DNA of 64,000 nucleotides, taken from the NCBI GenBank assembly GCA_047967505.1, contig CM106540.1, one strand, 5' to 3'. The position numbers were made by a program, and so were the translations under genes. Shown in pieces: positions 12,300 to 21,963 of this stretch. How positions within the stretch are numbered: position 1 is the stretch's first letter; every line of letters starts with the position of its first letter. Source of the DNA: Dipteris shenzhenensis. Lineage: Eukaryota > Polypodiophyta > Polypodiopsida > Gleicheniales. The notes under the pieces were generated by a model. It had not been told where the DNA came from and made no database searches. It saw nothing but the letters and a program-made list of their open reading frames with translations.

Positions 12300-15200
12300 C
12301 TATCCAATGCCCATCAATACACGACAATACTCAAACCGCTGACTAGGTAGACTCTTCGTCAGCATATCTACAGGGTTATCATTCGTATGAACCTTGACAA
12401 GCTCTATGCGCTTGTCCTCAAGTACCTCCCTGATGAAATGGTACCTGACCTCAATGTGTTTGGTCTTTGCATGAAAGACCGGATTCCGTGCTAGCTGAAT
12501 GTGCTAGCTGAATAGCACTCATGGAATCACTATGCAATGTCGGTACACCTGTATGAATCCCCAAATCTCCCACTAGCCGATCAAGCCATATAGCCTCCTT
12601 GCAACCCTCTGTGGCTGCAACATACTCAGCCTCTGTGGTAGACAAAGCAACGCACTTCTGTGCGCGAGACATCCACGACACTGCACCACCTGCAAAGGTG
12701 AACACATAACCAGAAGTGGATCTCCTATTATCCACATGCCCTGCATAGTCTGAATCTGTGTACCCAAGTACACACATGTCTCCTTTACCAAAGCAAATGC
12801 ACATCTCCTTGGTACCCTTCATGTACCTCATGATGCACTTAACTGCCTCCCAATGCCTCTTTTCTGGATTAGCCATATACCGGCTAACAACTCCCACTGC
12901 AAATGCAATGTCTGGTCTAGTAGCTATCATAGCATACATAAGACTCCCAACCGCTGATGTATAAGGAACCTTAGCCATCATGGCCCTCTCCTCTTTTGAT
13001 TTGGGACTATCTGTATGACTCAGTTTCACATATGGAGGCAATGGAGTACTCACTGCCTTCCCCCCCTCCATATTGAAACGCTGTAATATTTTTGTAACAT
13101 ACTCTTTTTGTGAAAGCCAAAGGAGTTTCCTACTCCGATCACGCGTGATGCGCATACCAAGAATATGACCTGCAAGTCCCAAATCCTTCATATTAAAGGC
13201 CTCATGCAACTTGGCCTTTAATGCATCTAGCTCATAAGTATTCTTGCTAGCCAATAGCATATCATCCACATATAGTGCCAGGATTATCAGGCTATTATCC
13301 TTAGCCCTTTTAGTGTAGAGGCAGTGATCGATTTCACTCCTCCTAAAATCTTGGGACCTAATGAAAGCATCAAACTTCTGATACCATTCTCTAGGCGCTT
13401 GCTTAAGACCATAGAGACTCTTCTTTAGCTTGCAAACTAAATGCTCTTTGCCCTTTTCTTCAAAGCCTTCCGGCTGCACCATGTAAATTTTCTCATGCAA
13501 ATCCCCATTCAAGAAAGCTGTCTTGACATCCATTTGCATAAGCTCCATATCCTCTACTGCCACTAGTCCAAGCATGCATCTAAGTGTGGTCATCTTCACA
13601 ACCGGAGAGAATATCTCATCAAAGTCCACACCCTTCTCTTGCTTGAACCCTTTAGCAACCAAACGGGCCTCGTACCTAGGCACATCATCACCTGTGACCT
13701 TCATTTTGTAGACCCATTTACATGGCAATGCTTTCTTTCCATGTGGCAAAGAAACCAAGTCCCAAGTCTTATTCTTCATAAGTGAACTCATCTATGATTG
13801 CATAGCATACTCCCACTTGCGTTGATCCTCACGCATCATAGCCTCTCTGTAGCAAGAAGGCTCCCCGCAATCAGTAAGCATCACATAGTCTACCCCTGGA
13901 ACAAACCTATCAGGCGGTCTAGACACTCTAGATGATCTTCTCAATGGCATTTCAGCTTGCTATCCCACTTGCATATCAGCCACATTTGGCTCATCATTTC
14001 CACCAATAGATGATCCATCATCTACCCTTGATTGTATACCTGTGGGAGTACTTGGTGGTACCATTTCTTGTACATTTGGTGCATGGACAGCTTGATGTCT
14101 GTCAACATATGCAGGTGGATTCACATCCTGGAAAGTGATTCTCCTCATTTCCACATCCCTCATGGGTGCCTTATGCATCTTCTTCTCATTGAAGACCACA
14201 TCATGGTTGCGTATGATCTTCTTTGCTTCTGGATCCCAGAGACGATAGCCCATCTCTCCACTTTTACCATAACCCAGAAAGATGCATTTCCTAGACTTAG
14301 GATCTAGCTTCTTTCGAAGCTCTTTTGGCACATGTGCATATGCCTCACACCCAAATATACGCAAATGAGAGTAAGAGGGCTTCTTTCCACTCCATGCCTC
14401 TTCAGGAATACCACCATCCAAACTCTTACTAGGTGATCTATTGATCAGATGCACTGCAGTCTTCATTGCCTCAACCCAAAAACCACCAGAAAGACTTGCA
14501 TTGGAAAGCATGCATTGCAACCTTTCTTGAATGGTACGGTTCATCTTTTCTGCAATTGGATTTTGCTCTGGAGTACGAGGGGATGTGAGCTCCCTCTTAA
14601 TCCCACGTGTATCACAGAAATGCTGAAAGTCATGAGAGAGATACTCTCCACCATTGTCAGTCTGTAGGCATTTAAGCGTTCTACCTGACTGATTCTCAAC
14701 CAAGGCCAGCCATTTCTGAAATACCTGGAACGCATCACTCTTCCGAGCTATAGCATAAGCCCACACTTTCCTAGTTGCATCATCAATGAATGTCACATAG
14801 TATTCAGCCCCGCCTAATGGCCGTGTAGGCATGGGACCACATACGTCTGAATGCACCAAATCAAGCTTTTCAAACTCTTTCTTTCCCCTTCTTTTATGGG
14901 CTGATTTAGTCTGCTTCCCATAGAGACAATGCTCACAAAATTCAAAATCAGAGAAACTCAAATGCGGTACATAACCCAAACGGCATAAGAGTTTCATTCC
15001 ATTCTGGCTCATGTGCCCCAACCTGCAATGCCACAAAGAAGTGCTTGGCTGCTCGGTTATTGCAACAACATGATCAAATACCCCTGATACATGTAAGGGA
15101 TACAAAGTCCCACACTTGGCACCCCTAGCCAAAAGCATAGAGCCCTTCTGAATTTTCCAACTCTGAAAGCCAAAAGTGGTGTGAAAACCAGCATCATCTA

Positions 15201-15762
15201 GCTGACCCACTGAAATAAGACTCTTGGTCAGCTTAGGCACATGTCTCACATGTTTCAAAACAAATGCAGACCCATTTGCAAAAGAAAACTTTATGTCACC
15301 TGCTCCCACTATGTCACATGCATAGTCATTTCCAAGATGCACACAACCTGTCTTTCCACTGTCATAAGTGGAGAACCATTCCCTATGGGGAGTAACATGG
15401 AATGACGCACCAGAATCCAAAATCCAATCCTGGGAATATGCATCATCTGAAGTGGCAAGCAACTCTGTAGATAAACTAGACATGAAGAGAACGTCATTGT
15501 CACTATCGTGTGTGACTGCATTGATCTCCTCGATCTTCACTTTTCCTTTGTCCTCCCTTGGGCTCTCTTCCTTTTGATTTGCACCCCAATTTGCATTCTT
15601 TTTCTTATCCTTTTGCTCTCTTTTGAGCTTGTAGCAATCCTTTTTCATATGGCCCTTCTTGCCACAGTGGTAACACTCAATGTTCCGTGCCCTGGATTTG
15701 CTACGTGACTTCCCTCTTTCTTGAGACTTCCCCCTGAACTGTGATCTGCCCCCTTTGCACAT
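12300..15762 (-). pseudogene. pol: Copia element C: pol (zinc knuckle to RNase H)
   Basis: Nearly full-length Copia pol. In order on the minus strand: CCHC zinc knuckle 'CYHCGKKGHMKKDC', protease 'ILDSGASFHVT', integrase zinc finger ('CRLGH...CEHC'), core Asp in 'LVHSDVCG', Asp in 'LQTDNGGEY' and Glu in 'PIAEKMN', RT with 'ALYVDDMLL', and RNase H with 'YTDSDYAG' and 'TTEAEYVA'. Two in-frame TAG codons (13960-13962 and 13792-13794) split it, and a 13-bp direct duplication (12488-12513) shifts the frame near the end of RNase H. The tail resumes in another frame and stops at 12300 after 'CRVLMGIG'. All catalytic residues I can see are conserved, so inactivation is fairly recent. It is a lineage distinct from the A family (different gag and PR-IN spacing). 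Confidence 0.93.
12488..12513 (-). repeat. 13-bp tandem duplication in RNase H of element C
   Basis: 'gtgctagctgaat' occurs twice in a row. The extra 13 bp shift the frame and cut the RNase H domain short of its conserved 'KTKHI' tail, which is still readable downstream in another frame. Confidence 0.9.
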
Positions 15763-16377
15763 TTAAGGCTGCATCCTGCTTGTTGCCATCCATAGACTTC
15801 CGTCTAATCTCCTCGGCCAACAAGCTACCCACAACATCATCAAATTTCAGTACTCCACCAGGTGCAGAGTTACTGACACTGTACGGAAGGTATCCCATGA
15901 GGATGGCAATGAACATAAGAGAAATATTGCCATAGTCTCCGCATCAAAATTCATTTTTTGAGCCTGAAGTTGGCTGAAAATAATATTGAATTCATTCAAG
16001 TGAGAAGCAATGGAGACCCCTTCCTTCATCTGCAGCTCAAACAACCTCTTCATGAGGTAAACTTTATTAGAGGCAGTTTCCTTCTCATAAGTGGCACACA
16101 GTTTCTTCCACAAATCTTCCGTAGTCTTCTCATTTACTACTGTGAAATAAACTGACTCTGCAAGATGAAGTCTAATAGTAGACTTTGCTAATGCATCCAA
16201 CTCATTCCAATCATCCTCAGACATATCCGCAGGCTTAGCTTCAATACCTGCCAAGGGTTTAATCTGCTTCTTTTGAATAAGCACATCCCTTATTTTTTCT
16301 TTCCACAAAGAAAAGTTTGTCCCATCAAACTTTTTAATGCTGAAAAACTCCTTTTCAGACATGGAAGAGGATGCCAT
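15701..16377 (-). pseudogene. gag: Copia element C: gag
   Basis: The capsid-like gag starts at ATG 16377 with 'MASSSMSEKEFFSIKKFDGT' and continues with the typical 'NFSLWKEKIRDVLIQ', 'LWKKLCATYE' and 'LLCSLPSSWDTFR' motifs of Copia gag. Comparison with C2 (51451 onward) shows two single-base frameshifts: a lost base near 15876, and an extra G in the G-run at about 15750-15754 just before the zinc knuckle. Otherwise the frame is open to the knuckle and pol. The same start codon and context occur in C2, supporting this start. Confidence 0.88.
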
Positions 16378-16719
16378 GATGCAAATGAAACAAAATCCCA
16401 AATGCTAGTACCTACAAGAGAGAATCACACCAAATACCAGGTGCACCCAAATGTGTATGCCACAGTAGAGTGAAATATCACCAAAACTCAAAGCTCAAAG
16501 CATCAAAAGATGCATCTGACTCATGTGCATATACTATGCATCCATATGAGCAAATCTGACCCAAAAGAAAATGCCAATAAGTGCCAAATGACTCAAGCAT
16601 AAACACCATCCACTGGCATATGCATCAATAATATCTCATCCAAGAGAGCATAGCACTATCAGTGCATCACCTGCAATGTGTCAAAGCTGTCCCTCAGCTT
16701 AAAGTAGCATCCATGTGCA
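16378..16719 (-). other. Leader remnant of element C
   Basis: The reverse complement matches the leader of C2 at about 50860-51450 (for example 'gcatagtatatgcacatgag'). The C leader stops dead at 16719, where the LTR of A2 starts. The remaining leader, primer site and 5' LTR of C are not found on the other side of A2. Confidence 0.8.
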
Positions 16720-17017
16720 TGTTGAGATATCAAGCTCTACCTTCGATATATCTCCTGGATAACTATCATTTATGTCACCGCCTATGTTAGTTGTACTCGT
16801 GGTGTAGTTAGACTACCACGTATGTTTTTGGTTTGGGTTCACATAAGAACCACGTATTCTAGGTTTTGACATATAGGGTATTTCCCTCTTCTATTGTATT
16901 GTTGTTGTGTGCAAAAGTGAAGAAAGGCTTCACCCTCCAACCTTGTGTCCTCTCTCTTTTGTGTGTTGTGAAGTAAGCTGAACTTGAGTCTCCTATCTCT
17001 CTCCCTCATTCTTTACA
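16720..17017 (+). repeat. 5' LTR of Copia element A2 (298 bp)
   Basis: TGTTGAGATATC...CTTTACA, followed directly by the primer-binding site. It shares only its first bases and scattered blocks with the A1/D/F LTRs, although the leader and gag downstream are close to those of element F. Its first 54 bp match the fragment at 21910-21963 with about four substitutions. A TATA-like 'gacatatagggtat' is present. Confidence 0.92.
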
Positions 17018-17030
17018 TGGTATCAGAGCC
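17018..17030 (+). promoter_or_regulatory. Primer-binding site (initiator tRNA-Met) of A2
   Basis: TGGTATCAGAGCC lies immediately after the LTR. It is complementary to the 3' end of plant initiator tRNA-Met, the usual primer of plant Copia elements. Confidence 0.95.
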
Positions 17031-17596
17031 TTGTTTGTGGTAAGGAGCTCAAGAAAGCAAGCCAAGTTTGTGGTGTCCTGGTAAGAGGACCAGTGTAGCT
17101 TTCTTATTTCGAGTTTGGGAGCAAATCTCTGCAGGTAGCACAGCCAGAAGTGCAGGAGTGCACTGTTTCAGATTGAGAGGCCCTTCGCGGTGTGGCGAGA
17201 GCGCAGTATATGCTGCGGGAGAGGGCGAAGCCCTTGGTGACTTTATTTTTTTTTATTTGAGGCCGTTTCGGGGCCCGTTTTGAAGGCGAAAGTTCTTCGC
17301 AGGCACTCAGAAAAAGGCCCTGTTTTTCGCTGTGCGACCACTGCGCGGCTAGTCGATGGAAAGGTGCCACAGAAATTGCATCGTATGCCTGTGTGTAGAG
17401 ATATTGGGAGTTGCAGATTCATGCCTGTTGCCTGTTGATGCAAAATCGTCACTAGGAAGTGACTGTGTGGTGAAATACCACTTTCGTCAGTGTTGCAGAT
17501 CTGCCCCTGTGAGGTTTTTTGCAGAAGTTTTGCTATTTGCCCTTGTGAGGCATTTGCTGTGTTTACAGGTTGCTGTTGCAATTCGTGATTTGTAAA
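17031..17596 (+). other. 5' leader of A2
   Basis: A 566-bp untranslated leader with several short open frames. It is closely similar to the leader of element F (62734-63262), including 'ggtgtcctggtaagaggacc' and 'ttgcatcgtatgcct'. It presumably carries packaging signals, but none can be named from sequence. Confidence 0.75.
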
Positions 17597-20500
17597 ATGT
17601 CTGAGAATCTGTCTACCATTGTCAGTGAGAAGCTTGACAAGAACAACTTCCAAGCATGGAAGTTCAGGATGACAAACTTCCTTATGGGAAAGGGAGTTTG
17701 GGATTACATCAGTGGTGAAACTGCAGAACCAGTTTTGGGTACTGCTCCCACTCCTGCTGAATTGAAGGCCTTTAAAGAATGGCATGAAAAAGCCAGAAAA
17801 TTCCTGTATTGGCTGTCTGTTAGCATTTCAGATTCTATGATTGTGCATATACAGGACGTAGAGACGCCTAAGGAGGCATGGGATACATTGGTGAAGCTGT
17901 ATAGCACAAATACCAAAGCACGAAAGATGCAGCTAAAGCAGGAGTTGCACAATGTGCAAAGGAAAAATCTGAATATAAATGAGTATTCCTTGAAGGTGAA
18001 AAGCCTTGCAGATTCTCTTACCTCCATTGGAGCACCTGTTGATGATGAGGACTTAGTGTCCGTGACCTTGAATGGTCTTGGGAAAGATTATGCACAGTTT
18101 CGGACATCCATTGGAGTCCGTGAAACATTTCCTGATTTTCAGGAACTTATTGCTCTCTTGCTGAGTGAAGAGCAAAGGAATGGTGGTTCAGCCACCTCAA
18201 CTTCTCAAGAGACTGCTTTCTACTCGAATACAAGTAGAGGCAAGGGTAGAGGAAGAGGCCGTTTTGGTGGCCGTGCAGGAAATCAGAACCAACAGCAACA
18301 ACAGGAAAACCAGTCCTATGGAGGAGGACGTGGTAGTTCTAGAGGCAGGGGGAGCCAAAGAGGCCGTGGTTCATGGCAAAGGAACCAGCAAGTAAATAGC
18401 AGCACAGAATGCTATTATTGTGGAAAGCCTGGACACAAGGAGAATACATGCTATAAAAAGCAGAATGACATCAAAAGTGGGAAGTTGCAGCAAAGCAACT
18501 ATGCATCATCAAGTGGGCATGGTGACGACAGAAATGAGCACCTTTTTGTGATGCAGCATATGGTTAACTCTGTGTCAGGAGATGCTGCAGCTTGCAATGA
18601 TGTTTGGTATGTTGATTCAGGTGCCTCTAACCACATGACCAGTCATGGTGAGTGGTTTCATGATGTTAGAAATTTGGATAAGCCAGGTTATGTTGAAACA
18701 GGTGATGATACTGCGCACCCAATTACGCAGGTTGGTAAAGTGCCATTGGCTATGCAGGATGGCACAACAAAGTACTTGGCAGATGTACTTCATGTTCCAA
18801 AAATCACTAAGAACCTGGTTTCAGTTGGCCAGATGGTTGAGCAAGGTCTGCAGGTTAGATTTAATCCTGATGGATGCTTTGTTGAAGACTTGAAAAATAA
18901 GTACCGCTTGGTTGCGAAAGGCAACAAAAATGGCAGAATGTTCACCTTGGATGTTGATATGCCTGAGGTGAAAGCTGCTATGTTTGCGCATGGGAGAGGT
19001 GTCATTGCAGATATTGAGATATGGCACAAGCGCATTGGGCACGTGAATATACAAAGGCTGAAATCTATGCAAACGAAAAACATTGTTGCAGGTTTGCCTA
19101 AATTCAGAGTTGAGGGAATGCAAAAGGTATGTGAAGCATGCCAAATGGGTAAGCAGGCCAGACATGCATTTCCCAAAAATGCTAAGGTGAGCAGAAGACC
19201 TTTGGAAGTGATCCATTCAGATGTTTGGACAACCAAAGCTGCTTCTATTGGTGGATGCCATTATTATGTGACGTTTATTGATGACTACACTAGGAAGGTG
19301 TGGATTTATTTTATGAAGCACAAAAGTGAAGTGTTCAGTCATTTCAAGGCTTTTAAGGCCATGGTTGAAAAAGAGAAAGGTGTGCATATTAAAGTGCTAA
19401 GATCTGATGGAGGGGGAGAGTACTTTTCAGAAGAATTTTGTGAATATCTAAAAGAACAGGGAATTCAAAGGAAGTACTCATGCAGGGCTACCCCTCAGCA
19501 GAATGGCGTTGCAGAAAGGAAGAACGGGCATATTGCAGAAGTAGGACGGGCGATCCTAAATGAGAAAAACATGCCTGATTATTTTTGGGCTGAAGCAGTA
19601 GCAACTGCTGTTTATATTATGAATAGAACCCCCACTGCAGCTGTCCATGGCATGATGCCTGAAGAAATGTATACAGGCCAAAAACCAGATATTTCTCACT
19701 TGAAGGTATTTGGTTGCATAGCTTATGTTCATGTTCCTGATGAGAAGAGAACAAAGCTGGATCCAAAGGCAGAAAAATGCATCTTTATTGGATATGCTTT
19801 GCACCAGAAAGGGTATCGTTGTTATAACCCTTCCACCCGCAAAATGCAAGTGAGCAGAGATGTTGTTTTTGATGAAATGAGCAGCTGGTATGCACCAACT
19901 GTTATGGTAGGAGATGCAGATGCAGGAAATGGGAATGCTGCAATAAATTCAGAGCAGCAATCTCAAGCCTTGAGTGGACCCAGAGAGTCCTCTACTAGTG
20001 GATCTAATGCATGGACAGGGAGATTGAGATCTAGTGAATCGTCACATGGCAGTCCTGATAGTGTTGTGCAGGTATCACATAAGGGAAAAGAAAAAGTGGA
20101 CCATACTCCAGTGTTTGATGTGTCTGCTGGTAGCTCTCATGTTGATGGAGAGTCAAGCGGCTCTGAAATGAGCCTTGATGAGGAACTTGGGATCCCTTCT
20201 GTTGTTACACCTGGTGCAAGAAAAAGCAGGCATGATTTAAAGACTCCTACAACTGATCCAGTTGTACGGAGGTCCACTCGTATTAAGTATCCAGTTGACA
20301 GGCTGAGATATGATGGGTATACAGCACATCACTATGCTTATATGGTCAAGGTTCTAGAGGAGCCAGAGCCCACATGTTTTGAGGATGCAGCAGGACATAA
20401 AAATTGGGAAGCAGCTATGGATGAAGAGATGGCTGCCTTGGATGCAAACCACACTTGGGATTTGATGCCTTTGCCTCATGATAAGAAGGCTATTGGCTAC

Positions 20501-21952
20501 AAGTGGGTTTACAAAGTAAAACACAATGCTGATGGGTCTGTTAGCAGGTACAAGGCAAGATTGGTTGCCAAAGGTTTTGCGCAAACATATGGAATTGACT
20601 ATGAGGAAACTTTCAGCCCAGTTGCAAGGATGGCAACCGTGAGAGCAGTAATTGCTATGGCTGCTGCAAAGGGATGGTCTTTGCATCAGATGGATGTGAA
20701 AAATGCCTTCTTGCATGGTGATTTGCAGGAAGAGGTTTATATGATGCAGCCAGAAGGTTATGAGGATAATTCACACCCCGATTTTGTATGCAGGTTGCGC
20801 AAAGCCTTGTATGGCTTAAAACAGGCGCCGAGGGCATGGTCAGACAAGATAGGGCAATATCTTGTCACTATTGGATTTCAGATTTCCAATTCAGATTTTT
20901 CACTTTATGTGAAAAGGACAAACAGAGGGATTGTGCTTGTAGTCATCTATGTTGATGACTTGATTATTACAGGTGATAGTGATGCAGACATTAATGAAGT
21001 GAAGCTGCTGTTGAAGCAGAAATTTGAGATGAAGGATTTGGGAGAGCTGCGTTACTTCTTGGGCATTGAGGTTATTAGATCCCCGAGTGGGATATGGCTG
21101 TTGCAAAGGCAATACGGTTTGGACATGCTGTCCAAATATGGGATGACAGGCTGTAAGCCTATTTCTGTTCCATTGGAGCAGAATGTGAAGCTCAATGCAG
21201 AGACAGGTGAGCTTCTTGAAGATATTACTATGTACAGGCGCATAGTAGGTAGCTTGATTTACATGACTATAACCAGACCAGATTTGAGCTATGCTGTGGG
21301 GCTGGTAAGTCAGTTTATGCAGGCACCGAGGAAGCCACATTTGGATGCGGCTAGGCGCATACTGCGGTATGTGAAGTCCACATTGCATTATGGACTGTTT
21401 TATGAAGCTGGGTGTGCATTACAGGTACATGGATACACAGATGCTGATTGGGCTGGTAGTGTCTCAAACAGGAGATCTACTAGTGGTTTTATGTTTTCAC
21501 TTGGGAGTGGTGCCATCAGTTGGAGCAGCAAGAAGCAGCCAACAGTTGCCTTGTCGAGCACAGAGGCTGAGTACAGGGGTGCAGCAATGGCTGCATGTGA
21601 GGTAGCTTGGTTACGGAAGCTATTTGCAGATATGGGACAGTCAGTTCATGCAGCAGTCGTCATTCATTGTGACAACATTAGCAGCATCATGCTTGCTAAT
21701 AACCCAGTTTATCATGCTAGAACGAAGCACATTGAGGTGCATTATCACTTTGTGAGAGAGAAGGTTCTAGCTGGTGAGATTGATCTTGTCTATGTCAGCA
21801 CTGAGGAGCAGGTGGCTGATATTTTTACGAAGGCATTGGGTACCGAGAAGCTTCGCAGATTTAGGAGCTTGCTTGGTGTACGTGAGATGGATTTGAGCTT
21901 GAGGGGGAGTGTTGAGATATCAAGCTCTACCTCCGATATATCTCTTGGATGA
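17597..21952 (+). CDS. gag-pol: Copia element A2: intact gag-pol polyprotein (1451 aa)
   Basis: Single open frame from ATG 17597; a longer frame upstream starts only at a TTG, and element F uses the equivalent ATG. Order: gag with 'NFQAWKFRMTNFLMGKG'; Arg/Gly-rich basic stretch; CCHC knuckle at about residues 272-285; protease DSG at 340-342; integrase zinc finger from His477 to Cys512 and beyond; core Asp542, Asp604, Glu640 (35 residues between the last two, as in DD35E); RT with YVDD at 1118-1121; RNase H acidic residues Asp1282, Glu1323, Asp1359. This is the integrase-before-RT order that defines Ty1/Copia. It is the only retroelement in the window without a stop or frameshift. The frame does not stop where its relatives do: a small indel after 'LLGVREMDL' carries it through the polypurine tract and 43 bp into the 3' LTR. 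With its 3' LTR truncated, it should not be able to transpose by itself. Confidence 0.95.
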   Translation: MSENLSTIVSEKLDKNNFQAWKFRMTNFLMGKGVWDYISGETAEPVLGTAPTPAELKAFKEWHEKARKFLYWLSVSISDSMIVHIQDVETPKEAWDTLVKLYSTNTKARKMQLKQELHNVQRKNLNINEYSLKVKSLADSLTSIGAPVDDEDLVSVTLNGLGKDYAQFRTSIGVRETFPDFQELIALLLSEEQRNGGSATSTSQETAFYSNTSRGKGRGRGRFGGRAGNQNQQQQQENQSYGGGRGSSRGRGSQRGRGSWQRNQQVNSSTECYYCGKPGHKENTCYKKQNDIKSGKLQQSNYASSSGHGDDRNEHLFVMQHMVNSVSGDAAACNDVWYVDSGASNHMTSHGEWFHDVRNLDKPGYVETGDDTAHPITQVGKVPLAMQDGTTKYLADVLHVPKITKNLVSVGQMVEQGLQVRFNPDGCFVEDLKNKYRLVAKGNKNGRMFTLDVDMPEVKAAMFAHGRGVIADIEIWHKRIGHVNIQRLKSMQTKNIVAGLPKFRVEGMQKVCEACQMGKQARHAFPKNAKVSRRPLEVIHSDVWTTKAASIGGCHYYVTFIDDYTRKVWIYFMKHKSEVFSHFKAFKAMVEKEKGVHIKVLRSDGGGEYFSEEFCEYLKEQGIQRKYSCRATPQQNGVAERKNGHIAEVGRAILNEKNMPDYFWAEAVATAVYIMNRTPTAAVHGMMPEEMYTGQKPDISHLKVFGCIAYVHVPDEKRTKLDPKAEKCIFIGYALHQKGYRCYNPSTRKMQVSRDVVFDEMSSWYAPTVMVGDADAGNGNAAINSEQQSQALSGPRESSTSGSNAWTGRLRSSESSHGSPDSVVQVSHKGKEKVDHTPVFDVSAGSSHVDGESSGSEMSLDEELGIPSVVTPGARKSRHDLKTPTTDPVVRRSTRIKYPVDRLRYDGYTAHHYAYMVKVLEEPEPTCFEDAAGHKNWEAAMDEEMAALDANHTWDLMPLPHDKKAIGYKWVYKVKHNADGSVSRYKARLVAKGFAQTYGIDYEETFSPVARMATVRAVIAMAAAKGWSLHQMDVKNAFLHGDLQEEVYMMQPEGYEDNSHPDFVCRLRKALYGLKQAPRAWSDKIGQYLVTIGFQISNSDFSLYVKRTNRGIVLVVIYVDDLIITGDSDADINEVKLLLKQKFEMKDLGELRYFLGIEVIRSPSGIWLLQRQYGLDMLSKYGMTGCKPISVPLEQNVKLNAETGELLEDITMYRRIVGSLIYMTITRPDLSYAVGLVSQFMQAPRKPHLDAARRILRYVKSTLHYGLFYEAGCALQVHGYTDADWAGSVSNRRSTSGFMFSLGSGAISWSSKKQPTVALSSTEAEYRGAAMAACEVAWLRKLFADMGQSVHAAVVIHCDNISSIMLANNPVYHARTKHIEVHYHFVREKVLAGEIDLVYVSTEEQVADIFTKALGTEKLRRFRSLLGVREMDLSLRGSVEISSSTSDISLG

Positions 21953-21963
21953 CTATTATTTAT
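21910..21963 (+). repeat. Truncated 3' LTR of A2 (54 bp)
   Basis: TGTTGAGATATC follows the polypurine tract 'ttgagggggag' and matches the first 54 bp of the 5' LTR. Sequence then switches, after about '...ttatg', to the gag of another Copia element (B). There is at most 1 bp of overlap at the switch. Confidence 0.9.
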
